Assembly: GCA_001899635.1 (NCBI GenBank)
Contig: MKVQ01000026.1
Span: forward strand, 1 to 64,000
Length of the DNA stretch: 64,000 bases
Source of the DNA: Myxococcales bacterium 68-20
GTDB taxonomy: Bacteria > Myxococcota_A > Polyangia > Polyangiales > Polyangiaceae
Direction: 5' to 3'
Shown: piece after piece, positions 7,424 through 15,837 of the stretch
How positions within the stretch are numbered: position 1 is the stretch's first letter
Layout of the letters: each line of letters begins with the position of its first letter
The notes under the pieces: generated by a model
The model's input: only the letters and a program-made list of their open reading frames with translations
The model's database searches: none
What the model was told of the DNA's origin: nothing
Program-made: the position numbers and the translations under genes

Positions 7424-8633
7424 CGACTCGCTGGAGGACGAGCCGCCGCTTGCCGGCGTAGAGCTCTTCGTACCAGTGGGCGGCACAGCCGCGTCGAGGC
7501 ACGACATCGCGGGCCGCGGTGGCCTCGTCGCGCTCACGTTCGATCGCCTCGTATTCGGCGACGGAGATCGGTCGCCGGGCGTCACACAACGTCTGCAGCC
7601 CAGCGGCCTCGGCGACGGCTTTCGCTTTCGCGCCGATCCGCGCGCTGTAGAACTCGGCGCAGGAGCCGGATCCGTAAGCGAAGATGCCGACGCGTTCGCC
7701 GGAGACGAGATCCTCGGCGGTCTCCACGAGCCCAAGGAGAGCGAGGAACGTGCTCGAGCCGTACGTGCCGCCGATCTGCCGCGTGTAGTGGAGCGACGGC
7801 CGAACCTTGCGCGCCCAGTGCGCGCGTACGTCCGCCCTCGAGGTGATCGCGGTGTATTCTTGCAAGAGCGCCTTGTGCGCGCGGAAGCTCATACCGCCGA
7901 ACGGCACGTGGTAGACGTTCCGCTGAAAGAAGGCGTCGAAGTCGACCTCGCCGACGACATCGACGTAGCGCGCGTACGCGCCAGCGAGCGCTTCGAGATA
8001 GGAGTAGAGGCTCGTTTCGCTGTTGCCGGTCTCGACGCGGGGCGTGGGACGGAAGACGTCGGTGACCTCGTTCGCGTAGACGCCGCTCTTGCCGAGCTCG
8101 AGCTCGAGGAAGTCCGGCTCGGGACTGCTCGACAAGAGCACGGCCGCCGCCCCCGCACCGCAGACGAACTCGTACGGCTCGCCCAGCGCGATCAGGCTCT
8201 GGTCGCTGTTGATGACGAGCGCCTTCGCGCCGCGAGGTGCCTGCCCGGAGGCGAGCCAGCTCGTCGCCATCTGCACGCCGGCCGTGCCGCTGTAGCAGGC
8301 GTGTTTGATCTCGAAGTTGCGACAGTGCGGCTGAATCCCGAGGTAGCGATGTACCCACGAGCTGATCGGCTTCTCCTGGTCCACGCTCGTCTCGGAGCCG
8401 ACGATCACGAGCTGGATGGCGGCGCGGTCTTCGTCCGTGAGCATCGGGGCGGCGGCGTTCACCGCCATCGTCACCGCGTCCTCCCACGGTGGGTTCACCG
8501 CACGGCGATCGACCATGAGGTTGTCATGGACATCGGCCGGGTCGTGGTCGCGCGCAGCGCACAGCGCGTCCATGTCGAGCGACAACGTGGTCGGGTAGAC
8601 GCGGAGCTTTTCGATGCCGACCCTTCGTGTCAC
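7392..8633 (-). CDS. HMG-CoA synthase-like beta-branching enzyme (HCS, PksG type)
   Basis: A 413-residue 3-hydroxy-3-methylglutaryl synthase. The full catalytic triad is visible: E81 in VGSETSVDQ, C113 in KHACYSGTAG and H242 in NVYHVPFGGMSF. In HCS cassettes this enzyme attacks the beta-keto group of an acyl-ACP with acetyl-ACP to install a carboxymethyl branch. The start is GTG at 8633, overlapping the FabG stop as GTGA, which gives the usual family length. A mevalonate-pathway HMG-CoA synthase is the main alternative. The adjoining ECH1 and ECH2 genes and the operonic ACP, KS, AT and reductases favour the polyketide role. Confidence 0.88.
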   Translation of the reverse strand: MTRRVGIEKLRVYPTTLSLDMDALCAARDHDPADVHDNLMVDRRAVNPPWEDAVTMAVNAAAPMLTDEDRAAIQLVIVGSETSVDQEKPISSWVHRYLGIQPHCRNFEIKHACYSGTAGVQMATSWLASGQAPRGAKALVINSDQSLIALGEPYEFVCGAGAAAVLLSSSPEPDFLELELGKSGVYANEVTDVFRPTPRVETGNSETSLYSYLEALAGAYARYVDVVGEVDFDAFFQRNVYHVPFGGMSFRAHKALLQEYTAITSRADVRAHWARKVRPSLHYTRQIGGTYGSSTFLALLGLVETAEDLVSGERVGIFAYGSGSCAEFYSARIGAKAKAVAEAAGLQTLCDARRPISVAEYEAIERERDEATAARDVVPRRGCAAHWYEELYAGKRRLVLQRVDGYYRHYEWS

Positions 8634-9370
8634 GGCGACCAATCCAGACCGCCGGTGACGTGGAGCGTCTGCCCATTGATGAAGCTCGCGCCGTCGGAAG
8701 CGAGGAACAGTACCGTGCTGGACATCTCTTCGAGCTCGCCCATACGACCGACCGGACAGAACGTGTTCCAGAAGTCCTTGTGCTTCTGAGACATCGTCTC
8801 GCGCGTCATGTCCGTCTCGAAGAAGCCGGGCACGACGACGTTGCTCGTGATGCCCTTCTTTCCGTATTCCTTCGCAAGACCGCCCGAGAGCCCGATCAGG
8901 CCCGCCTTGCTTGCGCCGTAGTTCACCTGCCCCGAGAGCCCCGTCTGCGCGATCGATGAGATGTGGATGAACCGTCCGCGGCCGTTGGCGAGGAACGTCG
9001 GCAGAAAGTGGCGGGAGACGTAGAACGCGCCGGAAAGATTCGTGTCGATGGCGAGCTTCCAATCCTCGTCCGACATCGAGACCGCGAGACCGTTCTGGTT
9101 GACCCCGGCGTTGCACACGACCACGTCGACGGTGTCGAAGTCGGCGAGGACTCGTTCGCCGACCTCATCGACCCTTTTCGAATCGCGCACGTCGAGCGCG
9201 TAGGCGCGCGCCACGCGAGCAGGGTCGATCGCGCGCGCCTTCTCGACGACCAAACTGGCCTCCTTCTCTGCCTTGACGTAGGTGAAGGCCACGTCGTGTC
9301 CGGCGCGGATCGCCGCTAGGACGATCGCTTCGCCGATGCCGCGCGAGCCACCGGTGACGAAGAAGATCAT
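8630..9370 (-). CDS. 3-ketoacyl-ACP reductase, FabG type
   Basis: A 246-residue classical SDR. It has TGGSRGIGE for NADPH binding, NAG at the expected position, HISSIA before the active site and YGASK (Y-x3-K) as catalytic pair. Its C-terminus has INGQTLHVTGG, as in FabG. It reduces beta-keto groups on the carrier protein. It follows the KS gene by seven bases and overlaps the HCS start by four, so expression should be coupled. The Y-x3-K spacing separates it clearly from the two Y-x6-K reductases further along. Confidence 0.9.
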   Translation of the reverse strand: MIFFVTGGSRGIGEAIVLAAIRAGHDVAFTYVKAEKEASLVVEKARAIDPARVARAYALDVRDSKRVDEVGERVLADFDTVDVVVCNAGVNQNGLAVSMSDEDWKLAIDTNLSGAFYVSRHFLPTFLANGRGRFIHISSIAQTGLSGQVNYGASKAGLIGLSGGLAKEYGKKGITSNVVVPGFFETDMTRETMSQKHKDFWNTFCPVGRMGELEEMSSTVLFLASDGASFINGQTLHVTGGLDWSP

Positions 9371-9377
9371 CGTGTCC

Positions 9378-10661
9378 TCAATCCTCGAAGCGCTTGAGCA
9401 AGGAAACGCAGTTGATGCCGCCGAAGCCGAATGAGTTCTTCATCAAGACGTTCACCCGCTGCTCGACCGCCTTGCCTCGACAGATGTCGAGATCGATCTC
9501 GGGATCGAGCTCGTCGACGTTGATCGAAGGATGGAGCACGCCGGCGTTCATCTGGAGGATCGCCGCGACCGACTCGACGCAGGGCGCGGCCCAGCACGTG
9601 TGCCCAAGCATCGACTTCGTCGCGTTGATCCGCAGCTTCTTCGCGTGGTCGCCGAAGACGCGCTTGATCGAACGGATCTCGGTGAGATCCCCGAGCGGCG
9701 TCGACGTTGCGTGAGCGCTCACGTAGTCGACCTGCTCGGGCCGAAGACCACACTGCCGGAGGAGCTTGGACATGAGCCGGAACTGGCCATCCTCCGACGG
9801 CTGCGGCAGATGGTTGGCGTCGGCGTTCGCCTCGACGCCCAGGACCTCGGCGTAGATGCGTGCGCCGCGCCTCTTTGCGCGCTCGAGGTTCTCCACGATC
9901 AGGGTCGCGCCGCCGTGCGCTGGCACGAACCCCTCACGCCGCGTGTCGAACGGCCGGCTCGCGCGCGCGGGCTCGTCGTTGAAGCTCTGATGCGTGATCG
10001 CGCCCATGAGCGCCATCGCGTGAAGGTCGACCGGCGAAAAATCGAGGACGGCACCGACGACGACCGCGACGTCGACGTCGTGGTAACGGATCTCGTCGAT
10101 CGCAGAGCGGAGCGCATTGTTGCCGCTCGCGCAGGCTCCTCCGACCGTATAGATCGGCCCCTTCGCTTGGAGCAGCTCGGAGACCGAGCCTGCGTGGTCG
10201 GTGTCGAGGCCGTGGAGCGAGAAGAGGTTGTCGATGAAATCGGGCTCCTCCTGGAACGCGATCCGAGTCTCGTACTGATAGTTCACGTTGATGTTGTGAC
10301 CGGCGACGATGGTGGCCACCTTCGTCTCGTCAGGCGGATCGACGAACAATCCCGCATCCAGAAAGCCGCGGGCCGCGAGGAGCAGTGAGAGCTGCGTCGA
10401 CCAGGGCGCGCGCGATAGGAGCTTCCGAAGGCGGCGAAACGTCTCGGCGGGGAGCCGGCCCTCGAGCGTCGCGACCGTGGCGGCGACGTCGTACGTCGAG
10501 AGGTCGGCGCCGACCTTCGGATAGATGCGCAACGTATCGAGCGTCTTCCAGCGGGTGATCGCGGAGCGGCCCGCGATCAGGTTCTTCAGGTATTCGTCCA
10601 GGTTGTCGCCGAGCGGCGTGTGAATCGACATCCCGGTGATGGCGATGCGGCTAGTCGACAA
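9378..10661 (-). CDS. Beta-ketoacyl-ACP synthase (FabF/KAS II-like)
   Basis: A 427-residue condensing enzyme with a complete Cys-His-His triad: C177 in GGACASGNNAL, H317 in SAHATSTP and H354 in MLGHTCWAAP. The SRPFDTRREGF segment is typical of FabF-like enzymes. It should extend the chain with malonyl-ACP. In standard HCS cassettes the dedicated decarboxylating KS has Ser in place of Cys; this one keeps Cys, so it is an extending KS or a dual-role enzyme. It overlaps the dehydratase gene by 11 bases. No chain-length-factor partner is present. Confidence 0.9.
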   Translation of the reverse strand: MSTSRIAITGMSIHTPLGDNLDEYLKNLIAGRSAITRWKTLDTLRIYPKVGADLSTYDVAATVATLEGRLPAETFRRLRKLLSRAPWSTQLSLLLAARGFLDAGLFVDPPDETKVATIVAGHNINVNYQYETRIAFQEEPDFIDNLFSLHGLDTDHAGSVSELLQAKGPIYTVGGACASGNNALRSAIDEIRYHDVDVAVVVGAVLDFSPVDLHAMALMGAITHQSFNDEPARASRPFDTRREGFVPAHGGATLIVENLERAKRRGARIYAEVLGVEANADANHLPQPSEDGQFRLMSKLLRQCGLRPEQVDYVSAHATSTPLGDLTEIRSIKRVFGDHAKKLRINATKSMLGHTCWAAPCVESVAAILQMNAGVLHPSINVDELDPEIDLDICRGKAVEQRVNVLMKNSFGFGGINCVSLLKRFED

Positions 10662-11184
10662 AGTAGACCTCGAGAACGGCGAGCGAACAGAGCGTCCCCT
10701 CCCGATGAGCCTGACCGGCCACCGTGCCGATGAAGCCGTCGTACGCGACGATGCGCGCTCCCAGGCTCAACTCGTCGCCGGGCAAGACCGGCGCGTTGAA
10801 GAGCGCGTGATGGACCTTGATGGCTCGGAGGCGCGCGGGCCTCGTACCCTGGTCGATCACGGTGGAGTTCCGCGAAACGAAGTGCGCCAGGCACAGACCG
10901 AGCTGCCCGATCGCCTCGATCTGGAGCACTCCGGGATAGACTGGGTCGTCGGGAAAGTGACCGGCGAACACGGGATCGTGCGGATCGATGCGGCGCCGAC
11001 CGAGGAGCGTGCGCGTCTCGAAATCGATCGCAGTGAGCGCGTCGACGAGAAGGAACGGCGGGCGATGGGGCAGAACTCGCTCGATCTCGGCGCGCCCATG
11101 TTCGAGCGGAATGAGCTGGGCGCCGTCGGCCAGCGGCGTGCGTCGGAGCTTCCGGACCAGCGCTTCGAGCTCGTCAGCTTGCAT
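10651..11184 (-). CDS. 3-hydroxyacyl-ACP dehydratase, FabZ/FabA hot-dog fold
   Basis: A 177-residue hot-dog protein. The active site FAGHFPDDPVYPGVLQIEA contains the His (H76) and Glu (E90) of FabZ-type dehydratases. It converts beta-hydroxyacyl-ACP to enoyl-ACP. The start is ATG at 11184, eleven bases inside the acyltransferase gene; a frame open further upstream belongs to the shadow of the acyltransferase. The N-terminal 35 residues are an extension relative to short FabZ proteins. The overlaps on both sides place it firmly in the operon. Confidence 0.85.
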   Translation of the reverse strand: MQADELEALVRKLRRTPLADGAQLIPLEHGRAEIERVLPHRPPFLLVDALTAIDFETRTLLGRRRIDPHDPVFAGHFPDDPVYPGVLQIEAIGQLGLCLAHFVSRNSTVIDQGTRPARLRAIKVHHALFNAPVLPGDELSLGARIVAYDGFIGTVAGQAHREGTLCSLAVLEVYFVD

Positions 11185-12130
11185 GACGAGCGGCCCGTTT
11201 GAAGAAGGTCTCCGGCAGGGCGCACACACCCGCGGCACGGTCGGTAGCGAAGCGCGCGCTCTTGCACCACGAGCGCTGGAGCAAGTCGAAGAGCACGGTG
11301 CGCGGCCCGACCTCGACGAACAGGGCGTCGGGCCACCGTGCCGTGACGAGCTCGATCGACTGGCGCCACAGCACTGGCCGGTGGACGTGCTCGGAGAGGA
11401 GGGCGACGATCTCGGCGGCAGACGGGCGTTCGAGGAGCTCGCCGCGCACGTTCGGGAAGTACGGCCGCGCCGGCGTTCGCCACGCGGCGCGCTCCAGCGC
11501 GGGCCGTAGCCGCGCCGCGACGGGAGCGAAACGCGCCGTGTGCATCGGGATCCGATGCTCGATGATGCGTCCTTGCACGAAGTGCTCGTCCTCGAGCAAG
11601 GCGAGAGCCGCGTCGACTGCAGCGCGCTCACCAGCCACGACGTGCTGGCTCGGCGAGTTGAGATTGGCTACGTCGATGAAGCCATGGGCCCGCGCGCGCT
11701 CCAGCACCTCCTCGAGCGCGCCCCGGCCGATCGGGAAGACGGCGGCCATGACACCCTCGGGGCCGGCGTCGTACGCCGCGCCGCGCGCGTCGACGAGACG
11801 AAGGCCCTCCTCGAAGGAGAGCGCACCGATGTGAACCAGATGGTTGTATTCGCCGAGGCTGAGCCCGAGCGAGATCGGAGCGTCGTCCACGGTGTCTTGC
11901 AACACGACGAGGTGGAGGTGGTTCACGAGGAACACGCCGACCTGCACGTCCCGATTGGTCGCGAAGCTGGACGGATTATCGGGGCTGTACCACGCCCGAA
12001 GATCACGACCGAGGAGGCTCGAAGCCTGCTCGACGATCGGCGCGGTGAGCGCGGGGGAGACCGCGATGATGCGCTCGAGCATCTCGGGATGTTTCGAGCT
12101 CTGGCCCGGAAACATGAAGACGGAGACCAT
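11174..12130 (-). CDS. Discrete malonyl-CoA:ACP acyltransferase-like (trans-AT)
   Basis: A 318-residue acyltransferase. It has the nucleophile motif GLSLGEY (S91; GHSLG in most relatives), the FMFPGQSS start, an arginine in DARGAAY (R116) and a conserved histidine in PMHTARF (about H197). It loads malonyl units onto the carrier protein, as in trans-AT systems or FabD. It is first in the 12-gene leftward operon. The start is ATG at 12130, where homology to the family begins. The 232 bases upstream, to the end of the Tat-exported enzyme gene, should hold the promoter, but I see no clear consensus there. Confidence 0.85.
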   Translation of the reverse strand: MVSVFMFPGQSSKHPEMLERIIAVSPALTAPIVEQASSLLGRDLRAWYSPDNPSSFATNRDVQVGVFLVNHLHLVVLQDTVDDAPISLGLSLGEYNHLVHIGALSFEEGLRLVDARGAAYDAGPEGVMAAVFPIGRGALEEVLERARAHGFIDVANLNSPSQHVVAGERAAVDAALALLEDEHFVQGRIIEHRIPMHTARFAPVAARLRPALERAAWRTPARPYFPNVRGELLERPSAAEIVALLSEHVHRPVLWRQSIELVTARWPDALFVEVGPRTVLFDLLQRSWCKSARFATDRAAGVCALPETFFKRAARHAS

Positions 12131-12362
12131 CCGGAGTTCAACGTCGACTGTATGAAGACGAGTGTTCCGTTGGTAGGCCGAAAACTTGGCTGTAGGTGCC
12201 TGCCCGGAGACCAGCGACAGCGCACCGAGCGAGGCCGTCCCTCCGGCGTCGCTCGACCGCCGCGCGTACGCGGTAAGCGCCGTGAGAAGCCTGGCTCCGA
12301 GTGGACCCACGTGCGCACGCGGATTCTGGAGGTCTCGTTCGCGCTGAACGAAGACGACTTCG

Positions 12363-13409
12363 TCAGAGCTCCCGCAGGAGCCTTCCCGCACCTCGGAGGG
12401 AGCCGTCGAACCCGTTCTCTCGCAGCGCGTACCAGAACGTCACGGCGTTGATTCCCAAGATCGGGATCCCGACGACCGGCTCCAGCCTCTCGGATACCTG
12501 GGCGAGGCTCATGTTCGTGCCGCACTGAACGATCGCGTCGAGGCGATTCTCTCGCGTCGCCAGCACCTCCACGATCGCCTGCTCCTTCGCGGAGTCGGGG
12601 ACGTGAGCGATGTGGACCGCGTTCGCGCAGGCGAAGCCGAGGCTCGCGACGACGTCGAAGCCGAGATCACGAAACATCTGTGCTGCGTTCTCGTTGCCGA
12701 CTCGATCGAACGGCGTCAGGAGTCCGATCCGCTTGGCGCCGAACTTGTTCAGAGCAGCCGGCGCCGCGTCGTGCCACGTGGCCCATGAGACGCCGGACCA
12801 CGACTCCGCGTCGGCCATCACCGCCCGGATCTCGTCGATGCCGCGAATGATGTGCTCGAGGCTCATTCCCATGATCAGGTATTGAGGCTGCGCCAGCAGC
12901 GCCTGCTCGACCGCCGCCTTCAAGCCCCCGACGAATTGCCGCTTGTAAGCGAGCAAGTCGGATTCGGTGTCGAGCTGCGGCCGCGGCGTCGAGACGTTCG
13001 AAGTGTGGAGGCCGACCCCGTCCAGCGCGTGAGTGCCCTGATTGCCGAAGATGATGCTCCAGAGCTCGTGCTCCATGCTCGTGTTCGTTGCAGGAACGAG
13101 CAGGCCGAACTTCCTCCTGGAGCTTCGGACGTCGGGATAGCCGCGCGCCGGATCGATTCCGAACGAGCCGATCGCCTTTCCGTCGTGGATCACGCCAGGC
13201 GGCGCGATGGCCGGCATCGGAGCAGCGTTCACGTCCGGGATGCGGAGCCTTCTGCCGGACAGGCCTCCGGCGATCGTGAGTGACTCCGCGGACGCGGCCG
13301 TTGGCCGAGCCACGGAGCTGCCACCACCTCCGCGGGGCCCGGCGCAGCCAACGAGACCGGCCGCCAGCCCGGCGGAGACGCCCGCAAGAAACTCTCGTCG
13401 GGTGCTCAT
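12363..13409 (-). CDS. Tat-exported maleate isomerase/arylmalonate decarboxylase-like protein
   Basis: A 348-residue protein. The N-terminus MSTRREFLAGVSAG is a twin-arginine signal followed by a hydrophobic stretch and a Cys in LVGCAGP, so it is probably exported and perhaps lipid-anchored. The mature part is an Asp/Glu-racemase-superfamily enzyme of the maleate isomerase/arylmalonate decarboxylase branch: LLVPATNTSMEHE carries the first active-site region and IVQCGTNMSL the catalytic cysteine. Such enzymes are normally cytoplasmic, which makes the signal unusual. The ATG overlaps the DoxX stop (ATGA). The substrate cannot be told; the pairing with DoxX hints at an envelope redox or aromatic-acid context. 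Confidence 0.78.
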   Translation of the reverse strand: MSTRREFLAGVSAGLAAGLVGCAGPRGGGGSSVARPTAASAESLTIAGGLSGRRLRIPDVNAAPMPAIAPPGVIHDGKAIGSFGIDPARGYPDVRSSRRKFGLLVPATNTSMEHELWSIIFGNQGTHALDGVGLHTSNVSTPRPQLDTESDLLAYKRQFVGGLKAAVEQALLAQPQYLIMGMSLEHIIRGIDEIRAVMADAESWSGVSWATWHDAAPAALNKFGAKRIGLLTPFDRVGNENAAQMFRDLGFDVVASLGFACANAVHIAHVPDSAKEQAIVEVLATRENRLDAIVQCGTNMSLAQVSERLEPVVGIPILGINAVTFWYALRENGFDGSLRGAGRLLREL

Positions 13410-13834
13410 TGCTCGATGGGATTCGGTCGGGAGAGGGGGAGGACGAGCGAGCCCGGCCCGGTGAGGACGAGCGCCACGAGGACGATGGCGACCGTCAGCG
13501 GAAACTCGGCCCCCCCGTGCGCGACGTCGAAACCCTTGCGGGCGGAGGTGGCCGCCGCGACGGCCATCGTGAAGACGACCGGAGCCAGAGCGCGGAAGCC
13601 GCGGCCGGAGAGCAGAACGGCGGCCCCCCCGACCTCGCTCACCGCAGCAAGCAGGGCAGCCAGGGATGGAATCGGAATGTCGAGCCCCCCGAGGTACGAA
13701 GCGAACCCGGACAAGCCGCCTCCGTTGAACCACCCGAAGAGCTTCTGGCTGCCGTGAAAGAAGAGCGGGATCGCTGCAGCGCTCCGAAGCAAGAAGAGCG
13801 CAAGGTCACCGCGTGTGAAGGATCGGGAAAGCAT
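13406..13834 (-). CDS. DoxX-family membrane protein
   Basis: A 142-residue protein with about four membrane segments. It carries the DoxX signature near the N-terminus: a conserved arginine, then PLFFHGSQKLFGWFNGGG. The start is ATG at 13834, since a frame continuing upstream adds only hydrophilic residues not seen in the family. It is co-transcribed with the Tat-exported enzyme through an ATGA overlap and is divergent from the LysR gene. DoxX proteins are linked to quinone/thiosulfate redox or detoxification, but most have no proven role. Confidence 0.85.
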   Translation of the reverse strand: MLSRSFTRGDLALFLLRSAAAIPLFFHGSQKLFGWFNGGGLSGFASYLGGLDIPIPSLAALLAAVSEVGGAAVLLSGRGFRALAPVVFTMAVAAATSARKGFDVAHGGAEFPLTVAIVLVALVLTGPGSLVLPLSRPNPIEQ

Positions 13835-13886
13835 CGTGTGACTCCGTCGTGTTCGTGATGACGATGTTGTGCAGTCCGGGACCGTG

Positions 13887-13933
13887 GTTGACAATCGGAC
13901 GGAGCGTTGACAGTTCGTTGACGAAACGTTGAG
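13887..13933. promoter_or_regulatory. Phased GTTGA repeats between doxX and lysR genes
   Basis: Four copies of GTTGA(C/G) begin at 13887, 13906, 13917 and 13928. The last three recur every 11 bases, about one helical turn, each as CGTTGA plus five bases. They sit in the 110-base gap between the divergent doxX and lysR starts, where the LysR operator is expected. Some copies also read TTGACA, the -35 consensus. This is a probable regulator-binding array. Confidence 0.55.
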
Positions 13934-13944
13934 AATCGCCGGCG

Positions 13945-14934
13945 ATGGACGTCCTTGCCGGCATGCGTGCCTTCCGCGCCGTTGCGACGGCGGGCAGCTT
14001 CGTCGGTGCGGCGCGGTCGCTCGCGATCACGACGGCATGGGCGAGCAAGCTCGTCGCGCAGCTGGAAGAGCATCTCGGAACGCAGCTCTTGGCGCGGACG
14101 ACGAGGCGGCTCTCGCTCACCGACTCCGGTCGCCTCTACCTCGAGCGTTGCGTGCAGCTCCTCGACGATCTCGAGGAGGCAGAACGTTCGGTGGGCGACC
14201 AGCAAGCGGCCCCACGCGGTCGCCTACGGGTCAGCGCGCCGATGTCGTTCGGATTGATCCGGCTCGCGCCGCTCTTGCCCGCCTTCTACGAGCGTTTCCC
14301 CGAGGTGGAGCTCGATGTGATGCTCAACGATCGGCTCGTCGACCTCGTCGAGGAGGGCATCGACGTGGCCGTGCGGATCGGGGCGCGGCTCGAGGACAGC
14401 TCGCTCGTCGTTCGCAAGCTCGGTACGGGGGAGCGAGTCGTATGCGCGTCCGCGGTATACCTGCGCGCGCACGGCACACCGCGGCACCCCCGCGACCTCG
14501 CGAATCACCGCTGCCTCCGCTACGGGTTGCACACATCGCCGAGCAAATGGGAGCTCGACGGGCCCGACGGCCGCACGACGGTAGCGGTGAAGGGGCCGCT
14601 GCAGGTGAACAACAGCATCGCCCTGAAGGCCGCGGCCGTCGCGGGCGTGGGCATCTTGCTCACGCCGGACTTCGTCGTCGCCGAGGAGCTCCGTGAGAAG
14701 ACGCTGCGACGTGTTCTCACCCCGTGGACGCCCAGCGACTACAGCGTGTTCGCGCTATCGCCCCCGACGCGCTTCGCGACCCCGAAGGCGCGCGCGTTCG
14801 TCGAGTTCCTCGGGCAGGCGCTCTCGTCGAGCGCCGCGCGAAGGACCTCGGCCCGCGCAGCAACCAGGTTCGAGACTCGCGTTCGCGAGGAACCGGCCAG
14901 CGCGTCCCAAAAGCCGGCGAGACGTCGCTCGTGA
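13945..14934 (+). CDS. LysR-family transcriptional regulator
   Basis: A 329-residue LysR protein. Residues 1-60 form the winged helix: MRAFRAVATAGSFVGAARSL, then the recognition helix region and RTTRRLSLTDSG. Residues about 90-290 form the periplasmic-binding-like effector domain (RVSAPMSFG, VRIGARLEDSSLV, AAVAGVGI). The basic C-terminal tail of about 40 residues is unusual. It is divergent from the DoxX/Tat-enzyme pair, the typical arrangement for a LysR regulator and its target. The effector is unknown. Confidence 0.9.
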   Translation: MDVLAGMRAFRAVATAGSFVGAARSLAITTAWASKLVAQLEEHLGTQLLARTTRRLSLTDSGRLYLERCVQLLDDLEEAERSVGDQQAAPRGRLRVSAPMSFGLIRLAPLLPAFYERFPEVELDVMLNDRLVDLVEEGIDVAVRIGARLEDSSLVVRKLGTGERVVCASAVYLRAHGTPRHPRDLANHRCLRYGLHTSPSKWELDGPDGRTTVAVKGPLQVNNSIALKAAAVAGVGILLTPDFVVAEELREKTLRRVLTPWTPSDYSVFALSPPTRFATPKARAFVEFLGQALSSSAARRTSARAATRFETRVREEPASASQKPARRRS

Positions 14935-15341
14935 ATCGGGCCGGTGGAGCTTAGGTCGACGCAAAACTGCTCAACGGACGCTCTCGCGATTGCCGCTGGG
15001 GCGACGACGCTTCGGCAGTGGCCGAGCTTGTCGGTCCGTCACCCCGGGGCGCGAGGGCATCCTCGCCCGGCGACGCACCGTGCAGCCGGCGCGTCGCGGC
15101 CCCCTCCCGGCTCGAAGAAGCTCGGGCTCGCGGTGCCTGGCCTCCCGTTCGCGGGCGGAGGGCACCGCGGTGTCGGCCCAGGCCGACCGTGGCGAGCAAG
15201 GCCGCCAGAAATCGGCCATGGCAGGAACTATTTTTGGGAACCTGCGCGAGGTACGGGCAAGACATGGGAGTGACGTCGCTTGCGGAGTCGCTGGTCGCGG
15301 GGATACGTCGCCTCGACCAGCGTGGTGTCGAGGAGCCGACG
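14935..15341 (+). other. Intergenic region before the ECF sigma gene
   Basis: About 330-400 bases without a supported gene. GGAACT at 15224-15229 resembles an ECF -35 element and GGGAACC follows at 15236-15242, so an autoregulated sigma promoter is possible. I could not identify a convincing -10. Nothing else was recognised. Confidence 0.3.
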
Positions 15342-15833
15342 ATGACTCCGAGCGAGCTCGTCGAGAGCTTCGCGCCGTTCGTCTTGAGGACGCTGAAGTA
15401 TCATTCGGTCGCGGAGCGGGATCTCGACGACGTCTGCCAAGAGGTCTTCATCATCATCTTTCGCAGGCTCCCGCAGTTCGACCCGGGGCGGCCGATCCGC
15501 GCCTGGATCTACGGGATCTGCATGAAAGTCGCCGCTGCCTACAGGCGGCGGGCTCGTCACCGGCGCGAGGTCCTCGTGCAAGAGGCTCCCGACGAGGTCG
15601 TGTCCGGCGCGTCTTCGGGCTCCGACGTCGTCTCGACCCAGCAGCTCGTCGCGATGCTCGCGCGCCTCGACGAGGACAAGCGCACGGTGCTCATCCTTCA
15701 CGAGATCGAAGAGCTTCCGATGAGCGAGATCGCGCTCATCGTCGATTGCCCGGTGAAAACGGCGTACTCCCGGCTCGCCGCTGCCAGAAAGCAGATGCTG
15801 GTCATGATGTCCAAGTGGAATCCGAGGAGGTGA
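15342..15833 (+). CDS. ECF-type RNA polymerase sigma factor
   Basis: A 163-residue sigma-70 family protein. Region 2 (about residues 5-75) has RDLDDVCQEVFIII and RAWIYGICMKVA. Region 4 (about 105-155) has LDEDKRTVLILHEIEELPMSEIA and KTAYSRLAAARK. I prefer ATG at 15342 because AGGAG lies six bases upstream. An in-frame ATG at 15264 would add 26 residues and has only a distant GAGG. The next gene starts five bases after this stop and encodes a membrane protein, the usual place for a sigma partner. Downstream lie genes for exported proteins, which are plausible targets. Confidence 0.88.
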   Translation: MTPSELVESFAPFVLRTLKYHSVAERDLDDVCQEVFIIIFRRLPQFDPGRPIRAWIYGICMKVAAAYRRRARHRREVLVQEAPDEVVSGASSGSDVVSTQQLVAMLARLDEDKRTVLILHEIEELPMSEIALIVDCPVKTAYSRLAAARKQMLVMMSKWNPRR

Positions 15834-15837
15834 CGAG

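Noticed and set aside
7392-8633. Mevalonate-pathway or leucine-derived HMG-CoA synthase
   Set aside because: Not excluded by the triad alone, but no mevalonate or acyl-CoA degradation gene is near, and ECH1, ECH2, ACP, KS and AT genes share the operon.
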